Source: Burkholderiales bacterium
GTDB lineage: Bacteria; Pseudomonadota; Gammaproteobacteria; Burkholderiales; Nitrosomonadaceae
Direction of reading: 5' to 3'
Length of the DNA stretch: 64,000 nucleotides
Assembly: GCA_024235735.1 (NCBI GenBank)
Contig: JACKLU010000002.1
Span: 1 to 64,000, forward strand
The first letter of the stretch is position 1. The number at the start of each line of letters is the position of its first letter. Both the position numbers and the translations under genes were made by a program. Shown here piece after piece: positions 1-10,057 of the stretch. The notes below the pieces were generated by a model. The model saw nothing but the letters and a program-made list of their open reading frames with translations, had not been told where the DNA came from and searched no databases.

Positions 1-112
1 TTAGGTTTGAACTAAAGACCTGATTAATAAGGGATTAAGACTTTGAGTTCGTCGATAAGCATTTCGATAACAACCGTTTGAACTAAAGACCTGATTAATA
101 AGGGATTAAGGC
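1..112. CRISPR. End of a CRISPR array: two 37-nt repeats and one spacer, cut by the window edge
   Basis: Two nearly identical 37-nt units lie at 5-41 and 76-112. They begin GTTTGAACTAAAGACC and end GGGATTAAGAC, and are separated by a unique 34-nt spacer at 42-75. Bases 1-4 would belong to the previous spacer. The copies differ only at 111 (G in place of A). Each repeat can form a small stem-loop, TTAAT-AAGGG-ATTAA (24-38 in copy 1). The lone substitution at the outer end of copy 2 fits a leader-distal terminal repeat, which puts the leader to the left of the window. However, the reverse complement ends in TTCAAAC, which resembles many type I and III repeats, so orientation is open. If the mismatch marks the true boundary, the repeat is 35 nt and the spacer 36 nt. 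No cas gene is in the window, so the type cannot be assigned. Confidence 0.85.
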
Positions 113-350
113 GCTATTTGCACAGAGTGGTGTGCGGTGGTAAAGCAAAACTGGAATAAGCATACGCAACGGCGCCAGCATGGCGTCCGGATCAGACCTG
201 TGCTTGTGAGCCGCGACGGAAAATTGACTTCCAGGCCGCGCTTTTATACAGTGAGCGAGGTGATTGCGGACGGTTTTTGTGTTGAGTCCATTGTGTTGGT
301 ATTCCTGCCCGTGAGATTCCGGGTTGACTACGTAGCGGAATAATTCTTCC
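113..350. other. Non-coding stretch between the CRISPR end and the RND gene
   Basis: Only short overlapping reading frames occur here on both strands, for example a 68-codon frame at 137-343 on the plus strand. None has a ribosome binding site or a recognisable protein family. It presumably carries the promoter of the downstream envelope operon, but I see no clear -35/-10 pair. Confidence 0.4.
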
Positions 351-3020
351 ATGCATACCCATCTGGCCGAGAAAGTTGTAGCATTTTCCCTGAACAGACC
401 AAAGTCCATCGTCTGGTTGCTGGTCGTCACGACCGTGCTGCTGACGGCGCTGGCGACGCTGCCGAGTATCTGGCCGCAGCAGTTTCCTGTCCTGCACGGT
501 CTGAAGATCGATACGGATCCTGAAAACATGTTGTCTGATACCGAACCGGCGCGAGTTTTTCATGATCAGGCGAGGCACGAGTTCTCCCTGTATGACATCG
601 TGGTAGTCGGCATTGTCAACGAAACGCATCCCGAAGGTGTTTTTAATGTCGCGTCACTGACCAACATTTACAAACTGACCGAATTTGCCCGCCAGTTGAA
701 CTGGGAGAGTCCGCATACGCCAGGACAGCGCGAAGGTGTCATTGACGTCGATATAATCGCACCGTCCACAGTCGATTATATCGAGCAGGGCGGCCTTGGC
801 AGCGTCAATTTCAGCTGGCTGATGCCCGGGCCGCCGGCAAATGACGCCGAGGCTAGAGCGGTGCGCGAACGCGCCAGCCGGATTCCGTTTTTGCAGGACA
901 CCCTGGTCAGCGGCGACGGCAAAGCCATTGCGCTTTATCTTCCGCTGACCAGCAAGGAAGTCTCCTACCGGATCAGAGAGGCCCTGCTGGCGCACGCGGC
1001 GGATTGGCGGGGCAGCGGTGATGCAATGCATATCACTGGGCTGCCGGTGGCGGAGGATACCTTCGGTGTCGAAATGTTCATACAAATGGCGGTGTCCGCG
1101 CCGTTGGCCATGCTGGTGATCTTTGCGCTACTGTGGTGGTTTTTTCGCAGCGTGCTGCTGATCCTGTCGCCGATGATTCTGGCGGTGACATGCGCCATCG
1201 CCACCATGGCGCTTCTGGTCATATCCGGCAACACCGTGCACATCATGAGTTCGATGATTCCGATTTTTATCATGCCCATCGCGGTATTGGATTCAGTGCA
1301 TATTCTGTCGGAGTTTTTCGACCGCTATCCGCAGATCAAAGACCGGCGGCGCACGATAGAGCAGGTGATGCAGCATCTGTTCAAGCCCATGCTGTATACC
1401 TCGCTGACGACCATCGCGGGCTTTGCTTCACTGGCGTTAACGCCGATCCCGCCGGTGCAGGTGTTCGGCATCTTCATCGCGATCGGCGTATTGCTAGCCT
1501 GGCTATGGACGATCGTGTTTATTCCGGCTTTTGTCATGCTGATACCGGAAAGCAGGCTGTCCGGTTTCGGTCATGGTGAAAACGGCGGCGGACACGCCAC
1601 GATGCTGAGCAATGCGCTGCATCGAACCGGCCCCTGGACATACCGCCATGCGCGCGGAATCACTGCCGTCACGCTGATACTGGCGGCGGTTGCAGCCTGG
1701 GGAATCAGTCTGATTCAGATTAATGACAATCCGATCAAGTGGTTTTCCACCGCGCACCCGATTCGGGTGGCGGACAAGGTGCTGAATGCGCACTTCGGCG
1801 GCACCTATATGGCGTATCTGCAATTTCAGCAACCGGCGGCTGAAATGACAGGCAGCGATTATGCACAGCAATTAAAACAGGCGCTGCAAGCGCACAAACA
1901 TCAGACGGTGGCATCGGGCATTCCCTTTGCGCAGGAAGTCTTTGACCAGGCTGCCGGTTTTCTGGACGCTTCCCTGCTGCCGGGGCAAACGCCCGAAGCG
2001 CTGCTGTCCGCCGTGACGGCCCTGGCGCAGCAGGCAGCGGATGAATCGCCGGATGACCGATATGATGCGTGGGAAGCATTCATGTTGTTTCTCGATACGG
2101 AGCGCCAGCGGACTGAAATATTCAAGCAGCCGGAAATCCTCAATTATCTCGGCGCAATGCAGCAGCACCTGCTGAAGACCGGTATCGTCGGCAAATCCAA
2201 TTCCATCGTCGATATTGTCAAAACGGTGCACCGGGAGCTTTTGCTCGGCGAGGACGCCGCCTTTCGCGTGCCGGATACCGCCAATGCGGTGGCGCAGACG
2301 CTGATCACCTATCAGAACAGCCACCGGCCGCAGGACTTGTGGCATTTTGTCACGCCGGACTATCGCAAAACTGTGCTGTGGCTGCAACTCAACAGCGGCG
2401 ACAACCGCGATATGGAAACCGTCGTGCAGGCCGTGCGGACTTATATGCTGGAGAATCCGCCGCCGGCCGACCTGGAAGCGCAATGGTTCGGGCTGACCTA
2501 TATCAATACGATCTGGCAGGACAAAATGGTCGCCGGCATGCTGGAAGCCTTCATCGGCAGTTTTCTGATTGTCCTGCTGATGATGGTTTTTCTGTTCCGG
2601 TCGCTGCTGTGGGGGTTGCTCTGCATGATTCCCCTGACGGTTACGGTCGGACTGATCTACGGCATCATCGGATTTACCGGCAAGGATTACGATATGCCGG
2701 TCGCCGTATTGAGTGCGCTGAGCCTGGGGCTGGCAGTCGACTACGCCATTCATTTTCTGGCGCGATCGCGTGAAACACACCGGCAATACACTTCCTGGCA
2801 GGATGCGGTGGCGGTCATGTTCGGCGAACCGGCGCGCGCGATTACGCGCAATGCGGTCATACTGGGCGCGGGCTTTCTGCCGCTGCTGGCCGCGCCGCTG
2901 GTGCCTTACCAAACCGTGGGTGTGTTCATTGCCGCGATTATTCTCTGCGCCGGAGTTGCAACTTTACTCATCCTGCCCGCAATCATCAGACTCATGGAAA
3001 AAAGACTTTTCGGTGTATGA
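351..3020 (+). CDS. RND/MMPL-family transporter (exporter-like)
   Basis: Inner-membrane proton-driven transporter of the RND superfamily, MMPL/hydrophobe branch, 889 aa. An N-terminal membrane helix (about 19-40) is followed by a large periplasmic domain beginning with DTDPENM (54-60), typical of this branch. A bundle of five helices follows (about 240-400), then a second helix, a second periplasmic domain and a second bundle near the C-terminus. Both bundles carry the conserved acidic proton-relay region (PIAVLDSVHIL and LGLAVDYAIHF). Three genes follow in the same direction with a tight gap and then an overlap (LolA-like, then beta-barrel), suggesting a trans-envelope system for a lipid or other hydrophobic substrate. 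The substrate cannot be told from sequence. The ATG has only a weak GCGGAA upstream. Confidence 0.85.
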   Translation: MHTHLAEKVVAFSLNRPKSIVWLLVVTTVLLTALATLPSIWPQQFPVLHGLKIDTDPENMLSDTEPARVFHDQARHEFSLYDIVVVGIVNETHPEGVFNVASLTNIYKLTEFARQLNWESPHTPGQREGVIDVDIIAPSTVDYIEQGGLGSVNFSWLMPGPPANDAEARAVRERASRIPFLQDTLVSGDGKAIALYLPLTSKEVSYRIREALLAHAADWRGSGDAMHITGLPVAEDTFGVEMFIQMAVSAPLAMLVIFALLWWFFRSVLLILSPMILAVTCAIATMALLVISGNTVHIMSSMIPIFIMPIAVLDSVHILSEFFDRYPQIKDRRRTIEQVMQHLFKPMLYTSLTTIAGFASLALTPIPPVQVFGIFIAIGVLLAWLWTIVFIPAFVMLIPESRLSGFGHGENGGGHATMLSNALHRTGPWTYRHARGITAVTLILAAVAAWGISLIQINDNPIKWFSTAHPIRVADKVLNAHFGGTYMAYLQFQQPAAEMTGSDYAQQLKQALQAHKHQTVASGIPFAQEVFDQAAGFLDASLLPGQTPEALLSAVTALAQQAADESPDDRYDAWEAFMLFLDTERQRTEIFKQPEILNYLGAMQQHLLKTGIVGKSNSIVDIVKTVHRELLLGEDAAFRVPDTANAVAQTLITYQNSHRPQDLWHFVTPDYRKTVLWLQLNSGDNRDMETVVQAVRTYMLENPPPADLEAQWFGLTYINTIWQDKMVAGMLEAFIGSFLIVLLMMVFLFRSLLWGLLCMIPLTVTVGLIYGIIGFTGKDYDMPVAVLSALSLGLAVDYAIHFLARSRETHRQYTSWQDAVAVMFGEPARAITRNAVILGAGFLPLLAAPLVPYQTVGVFIAAIILCAGVATLLILPAIIRLMEKRLFGV

Positions 3021-3050
3021 AGGCCTGCAATTTCAATACGGAGGTAAGAA

Positions 3051-3866
3051 ATGCGTAATCTTTTAGCTTTGCTGTTAACCGGGCTGGCGTTGATCATCGG
3101 ACCGGCCGCAGCGCAAACGCCGCCGGTCGATGAAATCGTTCATCGCGCCAATAAAGCGGCTTATTACGAAGGTCAGGACGGGCGCGCCCAGGTGGAAATG
3201 ACCATTACGGACAGTCAGGGGCGTGAACGCAACCGCCGCATGACTATTCTGCGTAAAGACGCTGCCTCGACCGATGCCATCGAAAATGGCGCGTACCGCA
3301 GCGAACAGAAATTCTATGTTTATTTCACGCGGCCGGCGGATGTCAACAAAATGGGCTTTCTGGTCTGGAAAAAACTCGATACGGATGACGACCGTTGGCT
3401 GTATCTGCCGGCGCTGGATCTGGTGAAACGGATTGCCGCTTCGGATAAACGCACCAGTTTTGTCGGTTCCGATTTCTACTATGAAGATGTATCCGGTCGC
3501 GATATCGATGAAGACCATCACGAACTGATCGATACCACCGACAATTATTATGTATTGAAAAACACGCCCAGGAATCCGTCCTCGGTGGAATTTGCGTATT
3601 TTGTGATGTATATCCATAAGGATACTTTCATACCGGTACAGGTTGAGTATTTTGATGCGCAGGACAACCGCTACCGCATCGCCAAAGCGCTGGCCGTGGA
3701 TAACATTCAGGGGTACCCGACGGTCACCAAAGCCAGCATGGAAAATCTGAAAACGGGCAGCAAGACTGTCATGCAGTACAGCAGCGTTGAATACGATATC
3801 GGCCTGCCCGACGATATTTTTTCCGAGCGTTATTTGCGCAACCCGCCCACAGACTATCTGCGCTGA
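3051..3866 (+). CDS. LolA-like outer membrane lipoprotein-sorting family protein
   Basis: Predicted periplasmic protein of 271 aa with a cleavable signal peptide (about residues 1-21, ending AAAQ). The fold family is the LolA/LolB-like half-barrel usually annotated 'outer membrane lipoprotein-sorting protein' (PF17131-like). The body has the characteristic YVYFTRPADVNKMGFLVW and DRWLYLPALDLVKRI stretches and a C-terminal strand region. A very strong GGAGGT ribosome binding site 6-7 bases upstream fixes the ATG. It sits 30 bp after the RND gene and its stop overlaps the next start (TGATG). Members of this family often accompany MMPL transporters and are thought to carry a hydrophobic ligand across the periplasm; that role is inferred here. 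It is not the housekeeping LolA. Confidence 0.8.
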   Translation: MRNLLALLLTGLALIIGPAAAQTPPVDEIVHRANKAAYYEGQDGRAQVEMTITDSQGRERNRRMTILRKDAASTDAIENGAYRSEQKFYVYFTRPADVNKMGFLVWKKLDTDDDRWLYLPALDLVKRIAASDKRTSFVGSDFYYEDVSGRDIDEDHHELIDTTDNYYVLKNTPRNPSSVEFAYFVMYIHKDTFIPVQVEYFDAQDNRYRIAKALAVDNIQGYPTVTKASMENLKTGSKTVMQYSSVEYDIGLPDDIFSERYLRNPPTDYLR

Positions 3867-5341
3867 TGCGGTTCGCCGCCCTATTGCCATGGCTGGGTGT
3901 GTTCTTCGGTTCCCTCGTTTTTGCCGGGGAACCGGGGTTGCCGCCTGGACTGGGTGGCAAAAAAGAACCGGCGCTGCCATCCGGTCTGAACATGCCCGCG
4001 CCGGGCGGCCAATCCGGGAAGCGCATCGATGAACCCGCGCTTCCCGGCGGACTCGGCAAAACCGGCGGCAGTGTGCCTCAACCGCAGGAAGAGGCGGATA
4101 CGGTCAGCCGTTCCGGGCCGCTGCTGAAATCGTGGGCTGACGCCAGGCAGGCGCTTGGCCTGTCCGGTTTCTGGGAAGCGCGCGGCGGTGTACGGACAGG
4201 CAGTGACAGGCAGGAAAAAGACCTTTCAATCGCCGAAACGCGGTTGCAATTGCAGCTCGCGCAGCATTTCAAAATAACCTCGCTCAATCTGACCGCCGAT
4301 TTTATTTACGATCATGTCGCCGACCGGCATTCAATCAATTTGAATACCGGACGCGGCTGGATTGATTTGCGCAATGCCAACCTGTTTTTCTCACCGGCCA
4401 GTTTTATGGACGTCAAAGTCGGCAGGCAGATACTGACCTGGGGCACCGGCGATCTGCTGTTTATCAATGACCTGTTTCCCAAGGACTGGAATGCGTTTTT
4501 TATCGGACGCGATGAAGAGTATCTGAAAGCGCCGTCGGATGCGGTTAAAGCGTCGCTGTTCAGTGGCTGGGTCAATGTCAATATTGTTTATGCGCCTGAA
4601 TTCGATGCGGACCGCTTTATCGATGGCCGGCGATTGTCCTATTTTGCTGACAGCCTGGGCGAGATCGCCGGTCGCAATGCAGTGGTCAATCCAAACCGGC
4701 CTGACGATGGCGAGCTGTTTCTGCGGCTTTACCGCACGTTCGGCGCTTATGAATCGGCCATTTATTTCTATGACGGTCGCTGGAAAAGTCCGGGCGGATT
4801 CGATCCCGTCAACAATCTCGCCCTGTTTCCAAAACTGCGCGTAACCGGCGGCAGTGTACGCGGCCCGTTGGCAAAAGGCATCGGTAACATCGAAGTCGGG
4901 TACTATGATTCGCATGACGACCGCAAAGGTGACAATCCATTGCTGAATAACAGCGAATTTCGCGTACTGGCGGGTTACGAACAGGAAATCGCCCGGAATC
5001 TGACGCTGGGCGCGCAGTATTATCTCGAGCAATTGCTCGACTATAACCGCTACCTGCGCTCGCTGCCCGGGGGCATTCCCGTCAGGGATGAAACCCGGCA
5101 CTTGCTGACGGCGCGGTTGACATTATTGACGCACAGCCAGAATGTCATGTGGTCACTATTTACTTACTATTCACCTTCCGACCAGGATTTTTATTTCCGC
5201 CCGCGCGTCAATTATAAAATCGACGATCACTGGATAACCGAAATCGGCGGCAATTTCTTCGGTGGTCAAAATAACCACACCTTTCTCGGACAGTTTCGCA
5301 ACAACAATAACGTTTACGCATCCGTGCGTTATGGATTCTGA
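3866..5341 (+). CDS. Outer-membrane beta-barrel protein, DUF1302-like
   Basis: 491 aa with a signal peptide (about 1-20). The mature N-terminus is a Gly/Pro-rich linker holding three copies of an E-P-[GA]-L-P-x-G-L motif (residues 22-29, 34-41, 56-63). From about residue 90 the sequence alternates aromatic and polar residues, and it ends in a terminal aromatic (YASVRYGF), as outer-membrane barrels do. GRQILTWGTGD and the following LFPKDW region match the DUF1302/alginate-export-like group. Its start overlaps the stop of the LolA-like gene by one base, so the two are translationally coupled. It probably forms the outer-membrane end of the RND system; this is inference from gene order. Confidence 0.7.
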   Translation: MRFAALLPWLGVFFGSLVFAGEPGLPPGLGGKKEPALPSGLNMPAPGGQSGKRIDEPALPGGLGKTGGSVPQPQEEADTVSRSGPLLKSWADARQALGLSGFWEARGGVRTGSDRQEKDLSIAETRLQLQLAQHFKITSLNLTADFIYDHVADRHSINLNTGRGWIDLRNANLFFSPASFMDVKVGRQILTWGTGDLLFINDLFPKDWNAFFIGRDEEYLKAPSDAVKASLFSGWVNVNIVYAPEFDADRFIDGRRLSYFADSLGEIAGRNAVVNPNRPDDGELFLRLYRTFGAYESAIYFYDGRWKSPGGFDPVNNLALFPKLRVTGGSVRGPLAKGIGNIEVGYYDSHDDRKGDNPLLNNSEFRVLAGYEQEIARNLTLGAQYYLEQLLDYNRYLRSLPGGIPVRDETRHLLTARLTLLTHSQNVMWSLFTYYSPSDQDFYFRPRVNYKIDDHWITEIGGNFFGGQNNHTFLGQFRNNNNVYASVRYGF

Positions 5342-5506
5342 ACGGGCGTGGCATGGCAGGATGATGGGCGACAGGTGAAACTGCCCAAAAATATACCATC
5401 TGCTATGCTGTGCGCAAGTAAAATCACAGATGCCTGACATTTCCGGTCCGAAGCAGAGAAATTCCCTGCTTCAGTCTTTATCGAATAGACGGGCGGGAAG
5501 CGGTTG

Positions 5507-6442
5507 TCAGAAAATCCGGCTGCCAAAGTGGTCGAAATAAAGCTGATCGATCATGTCGCGGGTGAACTGGTGATTCTGACCGCCGCGATGCGCGACTTTC
5601 AATGCGCCCATGAGCGAGCCGAGCTGTCCGGTTGTCTGCCAGTCCATGCCATGCGCGATGCCGTACAGCAGGCCGGCGCGGTAGGCGTCGCCACAGCCGG
5701 TTGGGTCAACGATGTCCTGCGGTTTTACGCTGGGAATGTCGATTTGCCGGCCATCGGTATAAATAGTTGAACCCTGTGCGCCCAGCGTCACGATCAGCGC
5801 TCTGGTTTTTTGGGCGATGGCTTCCAAGGTGAGGCCGGTGCGTTCTTGCAGCAACTGGCCTTCATAGTCATTGACCGCGACATAGTCGGCTTTGTCGATG
5901 AAGTCCGTCAGTTCGTCGCCATTGTACATGGGCAGACCCTGGCCGGGATCGAAGACAAACGGAATGCCGTTCTGATGAAATTCAAGCGCGTGCTGCAGCA
6001 TACCGTCGCGTCCGTCCGGCGCGATGATGCCCAGCTGAATAGGGTCTGCATCGGAGACCGAATTGAGGTGCGAGAAATTCATTGCGCCGGGATGAAACGC
6101 AGTGATCTGGTTGTCATCCAGGTCGGTGGTGATAAACGCCTGCGCGGTAAAGGTATCCTTGACGTGCAGCACATTCGACTGATCGAGCCCGAGCTGTTCG
6201 AAACGTTCGCGGTAGGGCTGGATATCGTCGCCGACAGTCGCCATCATGACCGGTTCGCCGCCGAGCATTTTCAGATTATAGGCGATATTGCCCGCGCAAC
6301 CACCGAATTCACGACGCATTTCCGGCACCAGGAACGCAACGTTCAGAACATGAATTTTTTCAGGAAGGATATGATTTTTGAAATGATCCGGAAAGACCAT
6401 GATGTTGTCGTAAGCGATCGAGCCGCAGATCAGTGTGCGCAT
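5507..6442 (-). CDS. PfkB-family carbohydrate/nucleoside kinase
   Basis: 311-aa ribokinase-like sugar or nucleoside kinase. The N-terminal GSIAYDNIMVFPDHF and the substrate-binding GGCAGNIAYNL (about 46-56) mark the PfkB fold. The C-terminal signature DPTGCGDAYRAGLL holds the catalytic Asp of the GxGD anion hole. This betaproteobacterial subgroup is often annotated 'adenosine kinase' or 'carbohydrate kinase'; the true substrate is not known from sequence. It lies 126 bp downstream of gcvPB in the same direction, at the end of the glycine cleavage operon, but a functional link is unproven. Confidence 0.82.
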   Translation of the reverse strand: MRTLICGSIAYDNIMVFPDHFKNHILPEKIHVLNVAFLVPEMRREFGGCAGNIAYNLKMLGGEPVMMATVGDDIQPYRERFEQLGLDQSNVLHVKDTFTAQAFITTDLDDNQITAFHPGAMNFSHLNSVSDADPIQLGIIAPDGRDGMLQHALEFHQNGIPFVFDPGQGLPMYNGDELTDFIDKADYVAVNDYEGQLLQERTGLTLEAIAQKTRALIVTLGAQGSTIYTDGRQIDIPSVKPQDIVDPTGCGDAYRAGLLYGIAHGMDWQTTGQLGSLMGALKVAHRGGQNHQFTRDMIDQLYFDHFGSRIF

Positions 6443-6568
6443 AGCTGTTATTTCGGATGATGGGTTTGTTGAAAAAATCGCTGCTCAAATTGTTTTGCAC
6501 GGTGTGCGTGAGCAGCTGATGGGATTGACCGGTGCTGATGCACCGGCCGGTGTTGCGTAGAGCGTGTT

Positions 6569-8020
6569 TTACGCGCCGGGTTTCCAGCAGAGATCCAGTT
6601 CGCGTGCTGCCTTGACATCGTCGAGTTTGCGCAGCGGCATGTTGTGCGGTGCATTTTTAACCATGTCGGGCTGCTGCTCGATTTCATCGAGAATTTCTTT
6701 CATCGCGGTGACGAATGCATCCAGCGTCTGTTTGGATTCGGTTTCCGCAGGTTCAATCAGCAGACACTCGGGCACCAGGATAGGGAAATACGTTGTCGGC
6801 GCGTGATAACCCTTGTCGAGCAGGCGCTTTGCCAGATTCATCGCGGTGACGCCGGTTTCATCCTTGATGTCTTTCATGGTGACGATGAATTCATGACTTG
6901 CCCGGCGCGTCGGATACGCGATTTCAAAGCCGATTTTTCTGAGCTCCGCCATCAGGTAATTGGCGTTCAGTGTGGCGAATTCGGCGATGCGATTCATGCC
7001 TTCTCTGCCCAGCAGACGAACGTAGATGTAGGCGCGTAGAAGTACGCCAGCATTACCCATGTGTGCGGATAAATGACCGATCGATTGCGGTCTTTCCTGC
7101 TCGGTCACCCAGCGGTACTTGCCGTCTTCCAGCGTGACAAACGGTACTGGCATGTACGGCAGCAGGCGTTTTGCTACGCCAATCGGCGCGGAACCCGGCC
7201 CGCCGCCGCCGTGCGGTGTCGAGAAGGTTTTGTGCAGATTGATGTGGATGACATCGAACCCCATGTCGCCCGGTTTCACCTTGCCAAGCACGGCGTTCAG
7301 ATTCGCGCCGTCGTAGTAGAGCAGGCCGCCCGCTTCATGCACGACGCGGCTCATTTCCGCAATATTTTCTTCAAAAACGCCCAGCGTGGACGGATTGGTC
7401 AGCATCAGACCGGCGGTTTTCGGACCGACGGCGGCCTTGAGTGCGTTAAGGTCGACATTGCCTTCCTTGTCGGTAGGGATCTCGACCACTTTAAAGCCGC
7501 ACATCACCGCAGTGGCCGGGTTGGTGCCATGCGCCGCATCGGGGACGATAATTTCGGTGCGTTCGAAGTCGCCGTGGGCTTCGTGGTAGGCGCGAATCAT
7601 CATCACACCGGCCAGTTCGCCTTGCGCGCCAGCCATCGGCGCGAGGGTGATGCCGGCCATGCCGGTGACGTCTTTGAGAATTTCCTGCAATTCATACATG
7701 CAGGCAAGAAAGCCCTGTCCGGTATCTTCCGGCGCGAGCGGATGCCGGCTGAGATACTGCGGCAGCATGGCCAACGCATTGCACGCACGCGGGTTGTATT
7801 TCATCGTGCAGGAGCCCAGCGGGTAGAATTCGGTGTCAATGGAAAAATTCTTCTGCGACAGCCGCGTGTAATGACGCACGGTGTCCATTTCGGAAACTTC
7901 CGGCAGCAGAGGTTGTTTTTTCCGCAGCAGATGATCCGGAATATCATCAAAACTGGCGGAAGCTTTCGGTGCCTGGGAATAATTGCGACGTCCAGGGCGC
8001 GCGTGTTCGAATATCAGCAT
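6569..8020 (-). CDS. gcvPB: Glycine dehydrogenase (decarboxylating) subunit 2, P-protein
   Basis: 483-aa C-terminal half of the split P-protein of the glycine cleavage system. With GcvPA it decarboxylates glycine using PLP and passes the aminomethyl group to lipoyl-GcvH. The PLP-lysine motif is [16 protein letters not shown], and the family-typical [17 protein letters not shown] is near residue 80. Length and ends are normal for the subunit. It is separated from gcvPA by tpx, which is not the simplest arrangement. It should be co-expressed from the riboswitch-controlled gcvT promoter. Confidence 0.96.
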   Translation of the reverse strand: MLIFEHARPGRRNYSQAPKASASFDDIPDHLLRKKQPLLPEVSEMDTVRHYTRLSQKNFSIDTEFYPLGSCTMKYNPRACNALAMLPQYLSRHPLAPEDTGQGFLACMYELQEILKDVTGMAGITLAPMAGAQGELAGVMMIRAYHEAHGDFERTEIIVPDAAHGTNPATAVMCGFKVVEIPTDKEGNVDLNALKAAVGPKTAGLMLTNPSTLGVFEENIAEMSRVVHEAGGLLYYDGANLNAVLGKVKPGDMGFDVIHINLHKTFSTPHGGGGPGSAPIGVAKRLLPYMPVPFVTLEDGKYRWVTEQERPQSIGHLSAHMGNAGVLLRAYIYVRLLGREGMNRIAEFATLNANYLMAELRKIGFEIAYPTRRASHEFIVTMKDIKDETGVTAMNLAKRLLDKGYHAPTTYFPILVPECLLIEPAETESKQTLDAFVTAMKEILDEIEQQPDMVKNAPHNMPLRKLDDVKAARELDLCWKPGA

Positions 8021-8088
8021 GATTGGAGCGTTATCGTTTAATAAAGGTTATTCGTGATGTGATGCGACAGAATTCAGCGGCTGTCAGA

Positions 8089-8583
8089 TTATTTCAGCGC
8101 CGCCAGTGCTGCGTCGTAGTTGGGTTCGTCGGCTATTTCGGGCACCAGCTCGGCATGCACGATCGTGTCGGTTTCATCCAGTACAATGACAGCACGCGCG
8201 GTGATACCGGCAAACGGGCCTTCGGCAATCAGCACGCCATAGTCTTTCATGAAATTAGCGCCGCGCATGGTTGAAAGTGTAACGACTTTATCCAGATTTT
8301 CCGTGTCGCAGAAGCGGCTCATGGCAAATGGCAGATCCGCCGCGATAATCAGCACGGCAGTATTGTTCATGTTGCTGGCCTGCTGGTTGAATTTGCGTGT
8401 GGACAGCGCACAGACCGGCGTGTCAAGACTGGGCACGATATTCAGCACTTTTTTCTTACCGGCGAAGTTTGCCAGCGTTACATCTTTCAAATCCCGGTTG
8501 ACCAGCGAGAATGTCGGTGCTTTTTGACCGACTTTTGGAAAAGTGCCATCAATGCGAATTGGGTTGCCTAAATGCGTAACCAT
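8089..8583 (-). CDS. tpx: Thiol peroxidase, atypical 2-Cys peroxiredoxin
   Basis: 164-aa Tpx-type peroxiredoxin that reduces hydrogen peroxide and alkyl hydroperoxides with thioredoxin as electron donor. The peroxidatic Cys58 lies in PSLDTPVC and the resolving Cys92 in [10 protein letters not shown]; the 34-residue spacing equals that of Escherichia coli Tpx (Cys61/Cys95). It is complete. It sits inside the glycine cleavage operon, 46 bp after gcvPA and 68 bp before gcvPB, all on the minus strand, so it is likely co-transcribed with them. Confidence 0.95.
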   Translation of the reverse strand: MVTHLGNPIRIDGTFPKVGQKAPTFSLVNRDLKDVTLANFAGKKKVLNIVPSLDTPVCALSTRKFNQQASNMNNTAVLIIAADLPFAMSRFCDTENLDKVVTLSTMRGANFMKDYGVLIAEGPFAGITARAVIVLDETDTIVHAELVPEIADEPNYDAALAALK

Positions 8584-8629
8584 AATTATTTCCTCGATTT
8601 GTAGAGTGTTTGGAATAGATTCAGTCTGT

Positions 8630-9982
8630 TTAGCTCAGTGCTTGCCGGAATTGGCTGACATAATTGTCGATGTCGGCCTCAGTTTTCGTTTCCGTTGCGC
8701 AAACCAGCAGGGTGTTTTCCAGTTCCGGATAATGCGCTTGCAGATCGAAACCGCCCAGTATGCCGTTTTGCTTGAGCTTCGCCAGCGCGCTAGCTGCGGA
8801 TGACGGCAGTTTGATGGCGGCTTCATGGAAAAACGGGCTGCTGAATACTTGTTCCACACCGGGTATTGCGGTCAGTTTTTTGATCAGGCGGGAGGTGTTT
8901 GCATGGGAATGCGCCGCAACCCGGCGCAGCCCGTCGGGACCCAGCAAGGACATGTAGATCGTTGCCGCCGTAACCATCAATCCCTGGTTGGTACAGATGT
9001 TGGACGTGGCTTTCGAACGGCGGATATGCTGTTCACGCGCTTGCAAGGTCAGAACAAAACCGGGTTTGCCATCCAGGTCATTCGTGCGTCCGATGATACG
9101 ACCGGGAATCTGGCGGATCAGGCTGTTTTTACAGGCCATAAAGCCAAAATAGGGACCGCCGCTGGACAATGGAATGCCCAAGGGCTGGCCTTCACCGACA
9201 GCGATGTCAGCGCCTGTTTCGCCCCATTCGCCGGGTGGTTTCAATAATGCCAGTGCGGTAGGATTGACGACGCCGATGGCCAATGCGTTTTTGCTGTGCG
9301 CCCAGTCGGTCAATGCATCGACTTGCTCCAGTACGCCGAAGAAGTTGGGCTGCGGAATGACCAGCGCGGCGATATCGTCGGTAGCAAAGGCATCCAGCGA
9401 TTCCAGCCGGACTTGCCCGGATGCCTGGTCAAACGGCACTTCAACAATCTCGATTTTCTGGTTGCTGACAATGGCGCGCGCCACTTTGCGGTAAACCGGA
9501 TGGACGGTTTCCGGTATCAGAATGCGCCGGGAAGACTTGTGCGACCGCACCGCCATCAATGCAGCTTCGGCTAGCGCGGTTGCGCCGTCATACATGCTGG
9601 CGTTGGAAACATCCATGCCGGTCAGCGAAGCCATCATGGTTTGGTATTCATACAGCAGTTGCAAGGTGCCCTGACTGGCTTCGGCCTGATATGGCGTGTA
9701 GGAGGAATAAAACTCGCCGCGCGTGGTGATTTGCCAGACGGCGGCGGGAATATGATGCTCGTAAGCGCCTGCACCGATGAAATTCTGATAAAAACCATCC
9801 TGGCTGGCGCGTTCCATCATCAACCGGGTAATTTCCATTTCGCTTAACCCGGGTGGAACTTCTTTCAAGGTGCCGCCTTTCAGGTCGGCGGGAATTTCAT
9901 CAAACAGCGCTTCGATAGAATCAGCGCCGATGCTGGCGAGCATTTCAGCAATATCTTCTTCTGTGTGTGGGATAAACGGCAT
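8630..9982 (-). CDS. gcvPA: Glycine dehydrogenase (decarboxylating) subunit 1, P-protein
   Basis: 450-aa N-terminal half of the split P-protein. The N-terminus [15 protein letters not shown] and the [14 protein letters not shown] and [14 protein letters not shown] segments are diagnostic of GcvPA. It forms the alpha2beta2 decarboxylase with GcvPB. The PLP lysine resides in the other subunit, so this chain contributes structure and cofactor contacts. It lies 75 bp downstream of gcvH in the same operon. Confidence 0.96.
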   Translation of the reverse strand: MPFIPHTEEDIAEMLASIGADSIEALFDEIPADLKGGTLKEVPPGLSEMEITRLMMERASQDGFYQNFIGAGAYEHHIPAAVWQITTRGEFYSSYTPYQAEASQGTLQLLYEYQTMMASLTGMDVSNASMYDGATALAEAALMAVRSHKSSRRILIPETVHPVYRKVARAIVSNQKIEIVEVPFDQASGQVRLESLDAFATDDIAALVIPQPNFFGVLEQVDALTDWAHSKNALAIGVVNPTALALLKPPGEWGETGADIAVGEGQPLGIPLSSGGPYFGFMACKNSLIRQIPGRIIGRTNDLDGKPGFVLTLQAREQHIRRSKATSNICTNQGLMVTAATIYMSLLGPDGLRRVAAHSHANTSRLIKKLTAIPGVEQVFSSPFFHEAAIKLPSSAASALAKLKQNGILGGFDLQAHYPELENTLLVCATETKTEADIDNYVSQFRQALS

Positions 9983-10057
9983 GGTGAATTACACTAAGTC
10001 CATAGAATTGATAAAAAAGATGCGAATGATTACAGTGATTGACCGACAGGGTACGAA

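Noticed and set aside
137..343. A 68-codon reading frame between the CRISPR end and the RND gene
   Set aside because: No ribosome binding site, no recognisable family, and similar-length frames exist on the other strand; it is kept only as a remark on the gap.
1872..2912. A 346-codon open frame on the minus strand inside the RND gene
   Set aside because: It lies wholly antisense to a well-supported gene and its protein is unusually rich in Arg, His and Gln, as shadows of GC-rich genes are.
5450..5472. Hairpin GAAGCAG ... CTGCTTC between the beta-barrel and PfkB genes as a terminator
   Set aside because: The 9-base loop and the weak T tract (TCTTTA) make it a poor terminator on either strand.
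7073..8041. A 322-codon plus-strand frame over gcvPB
   Set aside because: Antisense shadow of gcvPB; no family motif.
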